DNA from: Hypericum androsaemum
Taxonomy: Eukaryota > Streptophyta > Magnoliopsida > Malpighiales > Hypericaceae
Length of the DNA stretch: 64,000 nucleotides
Reading direction: 5' to 3'
Assembly: GCA_963995505.1 (NCBI GenBank)
Contig: OZ023198.1
Span: 11,709,141 to 11,773,140 of the forward strand
Made by a program: the position numbers and the translations under genes. The notes under the pieces were generated by a model. It was not told the DNA's origin, searched no databases, and saw only the letters and a list, made by a program, of their open reading frames with translations. Positions 11,564 to 22,216 of the stretch are shown piece by piece. Position 1 is the stretch's first letter. Each line of letters opens with the position of its first letter.

Positions 11564-12909
11564 GGAAAAAGTCCACATTAGTACATTATGATTTGTTCAA
11601 TTATTAGAGATAGGTTTGTGGTTTCAAACTCATCAAAAAGGTCCTGTGTTTTCACAATTAAAAGCTCGGATAATTTTTCGAGCCTAGTCAGCGTCCATTG
11701 AGCTCTCTACATCAGAACGAAATTATTTTAAATCCTACGTAGCAAGCCATGTAGGATTGTTTCTTTACTCAAAAATGCTGACGTGGCATGTTAGAAATTC
11801 AAAACATCCCCATTTCTTTTTTTTTTCAAAACCATCCTTATACTCCCTCTCTCTCCTGTCTCCATTCTTGGTGACGTGGCAAATAATCTCTCCCACCCTA
11901 CTTCGTCGCCCAAAACAACACACAGAGAGAATGGCTCGAGCCCGAGGACGACGACGACGTCGTCGAAGATGAGGAAACCCTAGCATAAGATGAAACGGGA
12001 ACGGGAGCTATGACGACGATGATGGCAACGGGAGCTATGATGACGATGACGTCGTCGTCGAAGAAGATGAAGAGCAGATGGCGGTGATGGGAGCCATGAC
12101 GACAATGACGTCGTCGTCGAAGAAGATGAAGAGCAGATGGCGGCGACGGGAGTTATGACGGCGACGTTTCCGGTGGTGAAAGGCGGAAGGGAGACGGGGT
12201 TGGGATAAGTCCGTGGACTTCCTGAGGGTGACTGGCCTGAAGCAGATCGGCTGGAGCCGGGTCTTGATGGTCCGGAACTCCACCAACTTCGGCCGGGATA
12301 CCGTCGACAATATAATAAAGGTAGTCGCCGTCGCCGTACATACCCACCCTCTCCTTCAACCTTCAAACAAAACCTCTCTTCCCTGTACATACCCACCATC
12401 GTCAACTTCCCCTCCACTCCAACCTTAAAACCTAACCCTACTACAACATCCCCAATTAATCCTTAATTTAGTCACAAAACTTCACGCCCAATTAAGGACG
12501 ATTGCCGACCACTCCTCACTCACGCTCATCGCCGTCCGACAAAGCTTCACCACGAGCATAGTAGGAATCAACGGAACGAGGACCGTGACGGGAGCGAACA
12601 AAATTGCGAAGAAGGGGTGGGGTTGATTGAAAATTTATTGAAAAAATAGGAATTATTTTGAATATTTTTTAACTTGCCACGTCAGCATTTTTGAGTAAAG
12701 AAACAATCCTACGTGGCATACCACATAGGATTAAAAACGATGTCGTTCTGATGTGGAGAGCCCAATGGACGCTGACTAGGCTCGGGGAACTGTCCGAGCC
12801 TTTAATTGATGAGCCCGTGAAAACGCAGGACCCTTTTTGATGAGTTTGAAACTACAAACCTATCTCTGATAATTGAGCAAATCACAATGTACTAATGTGG
12901 ACTTTTTCC
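11564..12909. mobile_element. MULE, 1346 bp, with GC-rich cargo
   Basis: Long inverted ends (about 250 bp) begin GGAAAAAGTCCACATTAGTA on both strands. A perfect 9-bp TSD, aagttttaa, lies at 11555-11563 and 12910-12918. Between the ends is about 800 bp of GC-rich sequence unlike its surroundings, with codon-like composition, suggesting captured gene fragments. An acidic reading from about 11,930 and a frame around 12,204-12,320 on the plus strand were not recognised. No transposase is present. Confidence 0.88.
12040..12160. repeat. 59-bp tandem repeat inside the MULE
   Basis: Two units with GACGTCGTCGTCGAAGAAG and AAGAGCAGATGGCGG are offset by 59 bp, plus a partial third unit on the left starting near 12,000. 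It lies in the GC-rich cargo. Confidence 0.8.
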
Positions 12910-13231
12910 AAGTTTTAAAAAATGTGGTCCGACCAGCAGTTCAACTGGTCGGACCACGAATCAGTATGGAAAGCGTACCAGGTTTGATCATAAAAACAGC
13001 AACCTCACAAACCGCCCAAAATTTGATCGGACCGAGTGGTTCGTTTGGAATTTTGACCCGGTATTTTCTGGTTGGTAAGATCGAGGGGCAAATTTGGGAA
13101 AAAAAAATTCCATACCTCTCCCTTCCTCAGTTTCGCCGAAAGCCAAATGTTACCATTTTTGTCAACCCTAAAATCAGAAAAGGAGAGAAATAGAAGATTT
13201 GCTCGAGGCAAGGAGGGCGACGTTCTTGGCG

Positions 13232-13279
13232 ATGAAGCCTCACCGGATCTGTATGGTTCACAACCTTATCGTCCACTGA
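13232..13279 (+). pseudogene. Possible histone deacetylase exon scrap
   Basis: The frame ATG AAG CCT CAC CGG reads MKPHRICMVHNLIVH before a TGA. MKPHR-I/L-CM-T-H is the conserved N-terminal block of plant RPD3-type histone deacetylases (compare HPMKPHR in HDA9 or HDA6). Only 15 residues match, no flanking HDAC exon is seen, and the sequence lies inside the hAT-like element. It may be a captured fragment or chance; similarity was judged from memory. Confidence 0.35.
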
Positions 13280-14013
13280 CCCTCAACCCGGAGCCTGAGA
13301 ACCCCGAACCCGAGAATCTTGTAGGCCGAGCTCGTGCTTCGAGAACCTTGACACTGACCCTGAGAACCTTGTACGCGAAGGAGGCGTCATCGAAGGAGCC
13401 GATTCGACGCCTTCCAGAGTCCAAACCTTCCCCGACCTCCGGCATCCCGAGCTCTGGCCTCCGAGTTCAGACGAAGGGACCCCCAAATCGCCCAGTCCGG
13501 ACCTCTGAAACCTAACATTGGTAAGCTGCTCCCATCCCGAGTCCCGACTCCAGATTGGTGCTTTGTTGGTTTTTTTGGTCCGTGAGGAAGGAATCTCAAT
13601 TGGGTCGTGTTTGGTTTGCTGTTTCCTTGACAAAGATTGATCTTTTACGTTGTGATTTGCCCCTTTTTTTTGTTTCTGGTCAAGATTCAATTAATTGAGA
13701 AGAAAGAAAAGGATGAAACTCTTTAAAAATAAAGAAAAAAGAGAGATGGATTTTGGGAAACGTGTCATATGCATGGGAGGGATGTTGTTGGGAGACGTGG
13801 CCTTCATACATAACTTCTGATTTTATATATGAAATGTTAGTAATTAAATCCGGCCTGACCGGTGGTTTGACCGGTTGGACCGATCGATCCAGAAGACGGG
13901 AAAAATTCCGGGTCAACTTCCGGGTCGTTTTTAAGAATCTTGGTTCATACACATTCATTCCTAGCCCGGTCCTGAAGTTAGTGAGGACAGGGACAAAGTA
14001 AAGATAAGAAAAA

Positions 14014-15071
14014 GAGATAATATTACTGACAGAACTCCAGGATATAGTCAAATAGACTCTGAGGACCCTGTAGTTTGACTATTATTATACTCTCGGGTCC
14101 TTGGCTGATGTCAGCAATTATTTTTTCTTTTTTTTGTTGTGGAAATGACCTTTATGCCCTTACACAAAAATCGAAAGCAACATCAATCTCTCCCATCTTC
14201 TTCAAGCGAGACAACAAAAGTAATTCGTGGCTTCACAACGAGCGGCGAGCAAGAACAAATTCAAACGCGAACAAAAACGACGGGGAGCAGGGAGGACCAC
14301 GGCGACGGGGAGCAGGGAGGACCACGGCAACGGGGAGCCGTTCGACAGGGAGCCGTTCGACAGGGAGCAAGGAGGACCACGACGACGGGGAGCAACCTGA
14401 GAACCGAGATCCCGACCTCCGACAACTCTGGCCACACTCCGACCTCGACGACGGGGTTACAGCCTGAGAACCCTTGATTACGTCCTTGCCCAGATCCCGA
14501 GAGTATGGTTCCAACTACCACCTCGACGACGGCCACCACCACCGGACCTTCGATTGAAAGCGAACCAATGGCTAACGAGGCGGTCGTCGCGGCACTCGAT
14601 CGAAGACCAAAACCAAGGGCGGTGTCCCTAGCTACCGCCATAAATGTCCCATATAGGCAACCGGATGAAGGAAGTTTCTGGATCTCTTTTTTTTTTGTTG
14701 ATTACGGATGAAGGTTGCTTTTCTTTATTTGTTAATTTGAGTTCTTAATCGTCGGTGGAACCCATGCCTCTTGACATGTTTTTGCTTTTGTAATTGATGT
14801 TCATTATTTTTGGATTGAATTTGATTAATTTCTGGGTTTAATGTTTTGTGTTCTTGGGTGTTCTTGAGAAAGAAGAAGATTTTTTTTATTTTTTGTGTAA
14901 GGGCGTAAAGGTCATTTCCATGATAAAAAAAGAAAAAATAATTGCTGGCATCAGTCAGGGATCCGAGAGTATAATAATAGCCAAATTACAGAGGAGCAAT
15001 AATTAGTAGAGAAATTATAGGATCCTCAGAGTCTATTTGACTATACTTGGAGTCCTCTCAGTAATTATTTC
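14014..15071. mobile_element. MULE, 1058 bp, with GC-rich cargo
   Basis: Ends are GAGATAATATTACTGACAG on the left and, complemented, GAAATAATTACTGAGAGG on the right. The arms share TAGTCAAATAGACTCTGAGG and TATTATTATACTCTCGG and extend about 150 bp. Flanks taagaaaaa (14005-14013) and taagaaaac (15072-15080) are a 9-bp TSD with one mismatch. It belongs to the same family as the Pack-MULE at 25,413. The cargo (about 14,160-14,700) is GC-rich and includes a short tandem repeat and an unrecognised 68-codon frame at 14505-14711. There is no transposase. Confidence 0.85.
14280..14396. repeat. Tandem repeat of a GGGGAGCAGGGAGGACCACGG-like unit
   Basis: Two close copies of a roughly 25-bp unit are followed by two copies of CCGTTCGACAGGGAG and a further degenerate unit. 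It sits in the cargo of the MULE and produces several overlapping false frames rich in Arg, Gly and Thr. Confidence 0.8.
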
Positions 15072-15080
15072 TAAGAAAAC

Positions 15081-15460
15081 TGAGGTTAACCTACCTCTCT
15101 ATTTCCTCGAAGGGGAAGTTTACCCTAGACCTCTTTTCTAAACTCTATAATGATAGAATATGAAAACCTGATTGGAGTATATATTGTTTTTCATTTTTCC
15201 ATACCCCTTTTATGCTCTCTTCAATCTATGTTCTATTGTATTTCCTATATTGTTTATTTTATTTGTAATTATATACATGTTTTTTACGGTCAATTCATCA
15301 TTCAATTATCCATCATCTATCGCAATCACCCAGCTGAGATATCGGCCTTTTTTAAATGGGTAGTTTTTAGGTTTTATATGATTTGAAGAAGAGATTAATT
15401 TCTGTTCGACCATCGATTCTAGTTTTCGGATCTGTGGAATGACCTGTTTAATTTTTAAAA
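15081..15460 (+). repeat. HD-Zip unit 5' region, copy 1 continued
   Basis: CCTCTCTATTTCCTC, CTAGACCTCTTTTCTAAA and a T-rich stretch with TTTATGCTCTCTTCA recur at 27,390-27,660 and 62,710-62,970. This is probably 5' UTR or first intron of the ancestral HD-Zip IV gene. Short open frames here are not conserved between copies. Confidence 0.6.
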
Positions 15461-15995
15461 GGTTAAAGTCTATTTTAGTACTTTATGATTTTGTTTTGGC
15501 ACACTAGTATTTTGTGGTTTTGAATTCTCTGATTAGGTGATAAATTTTTATCTAATTGATAACCAAGTGACAAATGCTAATTGAGGTTAATTGAGTTATC
15601 CCGCCACTCATTTATTCATCTGCATGTTATTCCACATACTAATTTTATCTGTGTGGATGTCACTTGATTAATTTGAAGAAAATGGTCAAACTTGAGAGCA
15701 TTCAGATTCAATCTTAAACCTAGATCAGTTAGATGGTGTTAGATAAGGGGCCAACGGTATGCCGCACAGATAAAATTAGTAATGTAACACGACAGACGAA
15801 TAAAATTAGTGATGCAGAATGACAGTCGGATAAAATTAATGACATGGCGGGATAACTTAATTAACTAGAGTTAGTAGTATTTGTCACTTGGTTGTGAGTC
15901 ATGTAAAACTTCTCTCACACGGTTAGAGAATTAAAATTACAGAATAGTGATGTGTCAAATTACGAAACTACGGTGTACTAAAATAGACTTTAACC
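15461..15995. mobile_element. MULE, 535 bp
   Basis: The ends GGTTAAAGTCTATTTTAGTA are found on both strands; the arms continue through a ..TATTTTGTGGTTTTGAATTCTC-like string for about 130 bp. TSD ttttaaaa (8 bp) lies at 15453-15460 and 15996-16003. Its end sequence resembles the MULEs at 11,564 and 27,956, so these form one family. Non-coding. Confidence 0.78.
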
Positions 15996-16454
15996 TTTTA
16001 AAACATTAAAAAAATAATGTTATTTTAATTAATCAGTTATTTAAGAACGTCATAAAATTATGACTAGATTGCTATATAATTTCTGAACTCTTCGTTCGTA
16101 CGTTAAAATAGAAGCTTCGGTTGCTCGTCCTATAAAGTGCACGTCTTTCTTTGTTTTTTTTTTTGAGAAATGTCTTTCTTTGTTGAGGATTCCGATGGTA
16201 TTCCTGCATTGTTTACACCCTTTTCTTTGACTCTTAATCCCAACTTCCCCCTATCGTAGAGGACAGAGAGAGGAGTCAACTTGGTCCTTGTATTTTTTTA
16301 ACATTTAATATTAAAAATCGGCAACTATGGACCCCTTTTTAAAGTATCTTTCTTAGTTAATTTTTATAATTAGCAAGATTTAATCCAAAATTCTTACTCC
16401 TAATAATTTATTGGGGTTTTTTGTGGCAATTCTTTTGTCTGGTTTCATTTTTAG

Positions 16455-16665
16455 GCACTGGGGAGACTGTTAAAACTTTGAGTGGGCTTGAAATCTTGAT
16501 CCAAGAAGAGTACATGAGGACATTTGCTCCATGAATTTTATGAAAATGGCTACTTCGTCACCGAGGCTAACAGAGAGACTGGTTTAGTATCTATCAACAA
16601 CTTGGCTCTTATTGACACCCTTATGGATGAGGCTGGAAGTAGTGCTGCCACAATAACTTAGTCCA
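16455..16665 (+). pseudogene. HD-Zip class IV START-domain fragment (copy A)
   Basis: The reading GLEILIQEEYMRTFAP, then after a frame break NGYFVTEANRETGLVSIN and LALIDTLMDE, matches the beginning of the HD-Zip IV START domain as in copies B, C and D. The homeodomain and zipper exons were not found upstream, and the frame is broken around 16,530, so it cannot make the protein. The upstream region of this copy extends back to 11.1 kb through several transposons. Confidence 0.75.
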
Positions 16666-16751
16666 GACAATGTGAAACAACCCACACGCGTGATAACAAT
16701 ATTATAATATAAGAGATTATATATGGATAATTTTAAAATTTTGTACTTAAA

Positions 16752-16925
16752 GCATGGTATACTATGTCCATTGTATGGTGTACCAGTGTCTACTACAATA
16801 TGTGCCACTTTCCACCGGATTGTGTACCAGTTTCTACCACATGATATAATAGTGTCCACCATATTGTATATCAGTTTCTACCGCATGATGTACTAGTATC
16901 CATCACATGTATACCTACAATCCTC
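16752..16925. repeat. Degenerate minisatellite (TGTACCAGTTTCTACC-type)
   Basis: Five or six units of about 28-30 bp resembling GTGTACCAGTTTCTACCACAT follow each other, then trail off into ATGGTACATCA motifs near 16,940-17,000. Confidence 0.7.
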
Positions 16926-16987
16926 AATTATCCCATCACCAAACAATGGTACATCAGTGAGGCGAGCAATAGTACATCATCCGGCGA

Positions 16988-17430
16988 ACAATGGTACACA
17001 TTGCTAGTTAACCAATTTTATTTAGGGGATGATTTGTTTATCACTTGTTCGATCAATTTCTTGATAAAACTATTAAAAAATCAAACAATTAACTACGTGT
17101 TTTTCTATTTTTTTAATCATAGTTCAATTGATGTTATGATTGAGAAAAAAATAAATAAATTCAAGTTGATCCGATCTAGTACACCATGTACCAAACATTG
17201 ATACACCATACAAATAACAATGATACAACAAGCGTCGATTAATGGTACACATTCAACAAAAATTGACACACCTTGCTAGGTAACCAATTTTATTTAGAGT
17301 GTGAGTTGGCTATCACATGTTTGATGATTTTCCTTGTAAAATCATATAAAATAAAACAACTAACCATGTGTTTTCTCTATATTGTTGATCATGATTCAAT
17401 TTATGTTATTATGAGGAAAAAAAAAGAAAA
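16988..17430. repeat. Direct duplication, about 270-bp period
   Basis: A block starting ACACATTGCTAG-TTAACCAATTTTATTTA, followed by TATCAC-TGTT-GAT and a TTTATGTTATTATGA-like end, occurs at about 16,998-17,160 and again, diverged, at about 17,268-17,430. It lies in what was intron sequence of HD-Zip copy A. Confidence 0.7.
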
Positions 17431-18861
17431 TAGAGGAGAGAAAGAAGAGAGAAGAAAAGAAGAGAAGAGCATGTGTGTGTCTTTGATTTCTTTTTTTCTT
17501 TCTCTTGTTGTAGTTCCTCCTCCTCGTTTGAGGGAGTCCAGTAAATAGAGAGAAAAAATTGCAAGAGTTGCCATGATTTAGTGAAAGTTTTAGGCTCTTT
17601 GATTTAGTTTATTTGGGTTTCATGGAGGAAGAGAGAGAGAGAGAGAAAGAGGAAGAAAAATATGTTTTCTAATACCAAAAATACCCTTGGTCTCTAGCGT
17701 GAAGCCTCTTATCTGTCTGATATCAAATGCGTCTCACTTCTATTAAATCAACAATCCAAACCTAAATCTGGATAGTACTGTCAATCCTATTAGAGGGAAC
17801 ACCCCATCCATTCTCTTTATGGACATAATATGATACAAACCATTTTTCACATTTTTTAAAGATCCTTTGACTAAATGCATATTGTTAATCAACTATTGGT
17901 CTTTCGGACAAAACTACCATTGTTTTAACTAGTGGCCCTACTAGCTGGGTTGCGATCCACAACTATTACCGGATCACTTTTATAAAACACCAAAAAAATT
18001 CAACTGATGGTTAACATAGTTTGATCACATGTTCAACTGGTCGGACTCACTAGTCAAGACCAAATGGTGCAAACTTTATTTTTTTGAAAAAAGTATTTTT
18101 TGTGTGTTTTGTGTTAGATTAAATGTGATTCAATTATGATTTTAATAAATATGGAACTTTATTAATCAAATAAAAAGAATACAATCTGATCCCACATGTA
18201 ACACCCATACTAAAACTAGCCCATAAGCAGATAGTTGAGAAAAATCTAAGTCCCATCAATAACGCGCACTACACGTACAGATTTGATTTTAGTACTTGCA
18301 AGTGATAAATTTTGCCAAAAAAATAGAGATATTTATTATTTAACATTTTAATACTAAATATAATTTAAAATAGATGGTGAGGGTGGAACAAGGAATAATG
18401 TTTTGCAATTAGTATTATATGATGTCGTTCTATCTCCCCTTGTTTTCCTCTTTAGATACAATATTTTAAAAATACAATGAGACCATATCCCGAGACCAAT
18501 ACCAAGTCATTTTTCATTAAAAACTCGGATGATGATTAGATCGGTAGTTAATACCATTGATTGATTGGTTCAACTATTTGGACGAGTCAGTTCATCCGAC
18601 TGTAGTGGCCGGTTCAAAATTTTTCAAAACTATTATTTGAAATTCTTTTAAGATTTTATTAGATTAAAAGTAATTAATTTAAATTTTGATACTTGTAAAT
18701 ATTAAACTTTGTAATAAAATTAGAAAATATTTAGAATTATTTAGCAATTTTTATACTAGATATAATTAATAATACATATTCCTATTTAAAAGAGTCTCTG
18801 TTTGAACTAGTGGACTAGGCAACGAAAATTCGCATCGCCTCCCTGTCCATTTTTAAGAACA
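17431..18861. other. Intron-like DNA of HD-Zip copy A with hAT-like repeats
   Basis: No gene. A hAT-like copy starts at CATTGTTTTAACTAGTGG (about 17,922), and the right end of another lies at about 18,855 (TTTTTAAGAACATTG). Both resemble the insertions at matching places in copy B (30.3 and 30.9 kb), so these insertions predate the unit's duplication. The open frame at 17,273-17,548 is repeat-derived. Confidence 0.5.
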
Positions 18862-18913
18862 TTGTTTAGATATAAGCATTCTCATTGAAGGATTCTTGTC
18901 CAGGTGAATGTCG
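18862..18913 (+). pseudogene. HD-Zip IV START-exon scrap (copy A)
   Basis: TAAGCATTCTCATTGAAGG, then AGGTGAATGTCGATG, aligns with the intron end and exon start at 31,145-31,208 of copy B. The match stops at 18,913, so this copy is truncated before the rest of the START domain. Confidence 0.55.
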
Positions 18914-19060
18914 ATGCCTAAAGCATGAGGAGTCATTGAAACATTTTATCTCATGGCGGGTTCGTGCAGGAACTAATACATGTTCTGTTGTTTGCGGAGG
19001 ATGGTGTATATGATTAGGATCTAAAGTCGAGGAATCTCCCGACGATAGTGTACTTGTTAG

Positions 19061-19381
19061 TGCAAAAAAAGGTGTCCACTCATTCCTAGCTAGCAAAAGG
19101 ACACCTCCTTATAAAGTGAGGTTCCTTTGCTCCCACAACCAATGTGGGATTGGTTTTGGTGTCCCCTCCCACCTCGAAAATTCTAACCTTAAGTTACAAC
19201 TTCAGGCATTAATTTCTCATTCATCCGAAATTGGATTTGAGAAAGTAAATATACTAGAATTACGTACATGAAATGTAGATTCCAAAATTGCAACTTAATT
19301 TGAATTTTATCGAATGGAACCATTTATTAAAATTGTACAAAGTTTGGTCCATTACCAATATTTATATGTCAATTTCTAACA
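19061..19381 (-). repeat. 3' LTR of the 19-24 kb copia
   Basis: 321 bp, TGTTAGAAATTGACATAT to TTTTTTTGCA on the minus strand. It matches 23678-23998 with many scattered differences (about one in ten by eye). Confidence 0.82.
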
Positions 19382-19949
19382 ATCCCCTACATGAATGATA
19401 ATTAATGCATGCTAACACTTTTAAGAAAGTTCCAACGAATTATTATTGCATTGAGATAGGTAACTTAAAGCTTTAAACTTTCTCTAGTAAGATGCTATCA
19501 GATTTACTTGCTGCTCAGTGAATGCGATGTCTTGAACTGGTCAGCTTTTTTATGTAAACCAACACAATAGCATTTACACAATAATATTTCTAATATCCTT
19601 AGTTCTCACATTGTGTCTGTTTCGGCCATGGACCTTATCTTAGATTCATAAGTATTTCTTCATTTGAAGCAGCCTAACTTCACACTTATATATGTGATCT
19701 CCTATCAAGAGTATCCTACCATACTCTACCTTTATCTGGTATAAGAATCATTAAAAGCGTAGACGCTTAACCTTACCACACCTCTGCAGGTTAGCACTTG
19801 GATAGTTTCTGAGAACGGGATGGGTTTCAAGTGATTATCTTAACAATCTATAACTTAGTTGTCTCATTAAACCAAGTTTGTGGGATCTTCACTCATCATG
19901 GTTGAGTTACCGCTATGAACATTTTTAATGTGTAGGTTTTAATGCCATT

Positions 19950-20960
19950 CTCCTTACTGCATTATACATTTGATCTCTGTTGATTCCTTTCGTCAAAGGA
20001 TCAGCTATGTTGTCTTTGGACTTCACATAATCAATGGTAATTATACCACCAGAAATCAATTATCTAACGGTGTTATGTCTCCTACGGATGTGTCGACACT
20101 TACCATTGTACATAGTACTTTGTGCTCTCCCGATTGCTGACATGCTATCACAATGTATCAATACAGGAGGCACAGGCTTGTTCCAAAGAAATATCCTCTA
20201 GGAAGTTTCTGAGCCATTCAACTTCTTCCCCATCTTTTATCTAGTGTTATAAACTCTGACTCCATGGTGGATCGAGCTATGCACATTTGTTTATAGGATT
20301 TCTAGGACACAGCTCCTCCACCTATGGTGAACATATAACCACTAGTAGATTTGAGTTTTTAGTGTCCGATATCTAATTCGCATCACTGTATCCTTTTAAT
20401 ACAGTTGGATATCTAGTATAAAGTATGCCATGATTCAAAGTATATTTTAGGTACTTTAGAACCCTTGCCAGAGCTAGCCAGTGATCTGTTCCTGGATTGC
20501 TTGTGAATCTACTAAGCTTGCTAACTGAATATGCAATATCAGGGCGAGTACAATTTGTCAAATACATCAGGCTCCTAATGATACTTGCATATTTCAGTTG
20601 AGATACTGGGTCCCCTCTATTTTTAGCTAAGTGTAGACTCAGGTCTACCGGAGTCTTAGCCAGAGGTTTGTTAAAAGCTTCGAATTTCTTGAGTACGTTC
20701 TCAACATAATGAGATTGTGACAAGACAATTCCTTCAGTCGTCCTAGAGATTTTGATCCCTAGTATGACGTCAGCTAGACCCATATCTTTCATGTCAAAGT
20801 TATTCTTTAACATGTTCTTAGTTTTTACGATAAGATCATTACTGCTTCCCATGATTAGCATGTCGTCTACATATAGACATACAATTACGTAAGTATCAGG
20901 TGTGCCTTTAATATATATACATTTATCATACTCATTGATCTTAAAGCCATTTGACATCAC
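19950..20960 (-). pseudogene. Copia reverse transcriptase / RNase H
   Basis: 20960-20373 is open and reads through the RT active-site motif YVDDM (residues 30-34 of this frame), then [19 protein letters not shown] and the Q-L-KY-S-IGSLMYL-type block. RNase H motifs follow downstream to about 19,950 in broken frames (SWKSYKQ..IARSTMESE, then HNTVR, then NIADPLTKG). The N-terminal RT part (20,961-21,590) is also broken. Confidence 0.85.
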
Positions 20961-21590
20961 TGTTCTGTCAAATTTCTTATTCCATTATTTCGGCGCCTAT
21001 TTCAGCCTGTACAATGACTTGACCAATTTGCATACTTTATGCTCTTGTCCGGGGGTAACAAACCCTTCTGGTTATTCCATATATGTCTCCTCTTCCAGTT
21101 CTCCATTTAGAAAAGCTAGTTTTACATCTGTCTGATGTATCTCGAGGTTATAGAGTGCTGCAACAGCTATGAGCACTCTAATAGATATGATTCTTGTGAC
21201 CGGCAAATACATGTCAAAGTAATCATATCCTTCCGTCTGTTTGAATCATCTAGCTATCAACTGAGCTTTATACTTATCGATTGATCCATCAGCTTTGTAT
21301 TTCCTTTTAAGGATCTACTTACAACCTAAAGGTTTGCAACCTGGTGGGAGATCTACGATTTTCCACGTGTGGTTTTGCATGATGGATTCTATCTCACTGT
21401 TGATAGTTTCTTTCCAGAGAAGAGCATCCGGACTAGACAATGCCTCTTGGATTATCCTGGGTTCATTTTCTAACACGTATATCAAAAAATTTGGACAAAT
21501 GACTTGGCTACCTTGGTCCTCTTACCACGTTTAGGTACTTCTACTTTAGCTAGGCACCCTCACACTTTAAGTTAACCATATGAAGGCTTT

Positions 21591-22187
21591 CTCCATTTCT
21601 ATAGTTCATATGGGATTTTGTCACTTTTTTTGTGTGACAATATATTTAGAATGTGGTTAGATGAGAGCACAGCTTTCACCCACATGTTCTGGGGTAAGCC
21701 CGAGCTAATCAATATAGCATTCATCATCTCGGTAATAGTTCAATTCTTTTGTTCAACTATGCCATTTGATTGAGGTGAGTATAGAGCAGTTGTCTGATGA
21801 ATAATGCCATTTTATTGGCAGAATTCCTTAAACGGAGCTACATATTCTCCCCCTCTATCACTTCGAATCATTTTGATTTTATAATCTAAGTTAATTTTCA
21901 ACCTCATTCTTATAACTTTTGAAGGCTTCAAAAGCTTCGTCCTTTCCTTTCAAGAGATATACGTAGCAGTATCTTGTGCAATCATCAATAAATGTGATGA
22001 AATACTTTTTTCCACCTTTAGTTTGCACGTATTTCATACCGCAGATGTCGATATGAATTAATTCTAAAGGTGTTGTACTTCTTTCTACTAAATGGAAAGG
22101 TGCTTTTGCCATTTTTGCCTCAACAGATACTTCATATTTATCGTTTGGGTTAAACTCCAGTTTAGACAATAAATTTAAACTTACCAA
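21591..22187 (-). pseudogene. Copia integrase core
   Basis: 22187-21891 reads LELIHIDICGMKYVQT and FITFIDDCTRYCYVYLLKGK, the first Asp regions of the copia integrase core. The rest toward 21,591 is interrupted by stops, with traces of the ENKT..YSPPLNG-type segment. Confidence 0.82.
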
Positions 22188-22216
22188 CTTTCTTAGTGAG
22201 CTTAAATTTATGTGTC

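Larger units (their letters stand above)
11553..13942. mobile_element. hAT-like non-autonomous transposon, interrupted by a MULE
   Basis: A perfect 8-bp TSD, gttcatac, flanks it at 11545-11552 and 13943-13950. Its ends CAAAGTTTTAA and CAAGATTCTTAAAA (complement strand) are similar, as expected for short hAT terminal repeats. Just inside are the inverted strings GGTCCGACC..AACTGGTCGG and GGTTTGACCGGTTGGACC, which recur at 17.9, 18.6, 30.3, 30.9 and 55.7 kb. The MULE at 11,564-12,909 is nested 11 bp inside its left end. The original element was about 1.03 kb. Sister blocks at 27.3 and 62.6 kb keep the empty site. Confidence 0.75.

Noticed and set aside
11980..12417. 145-codon minus-strand open frame rich in Arg and Ser
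   Set aside because: It lies over the GC-rich tandem repeats inside a MULE; the low-complexity RRRRRHR and SSSS runs are translations of the repeat, and there is no family match.
13283..13690. 135-codon minus-strand frame, with plus-strand frame 13,072-13,515
   Set aside because: Overlapping frames on both strands in a GC-rich repeat-like stretch (CCTGAGAACC-type repeats); no conserved motif in either.
14075..14641. Several overlapping open frames of 77-130 codons on both strands
   Set aside because: All follow from the GGGGAGCAGGGAGGACC tandem repeat in the MULE; low-complexity products.
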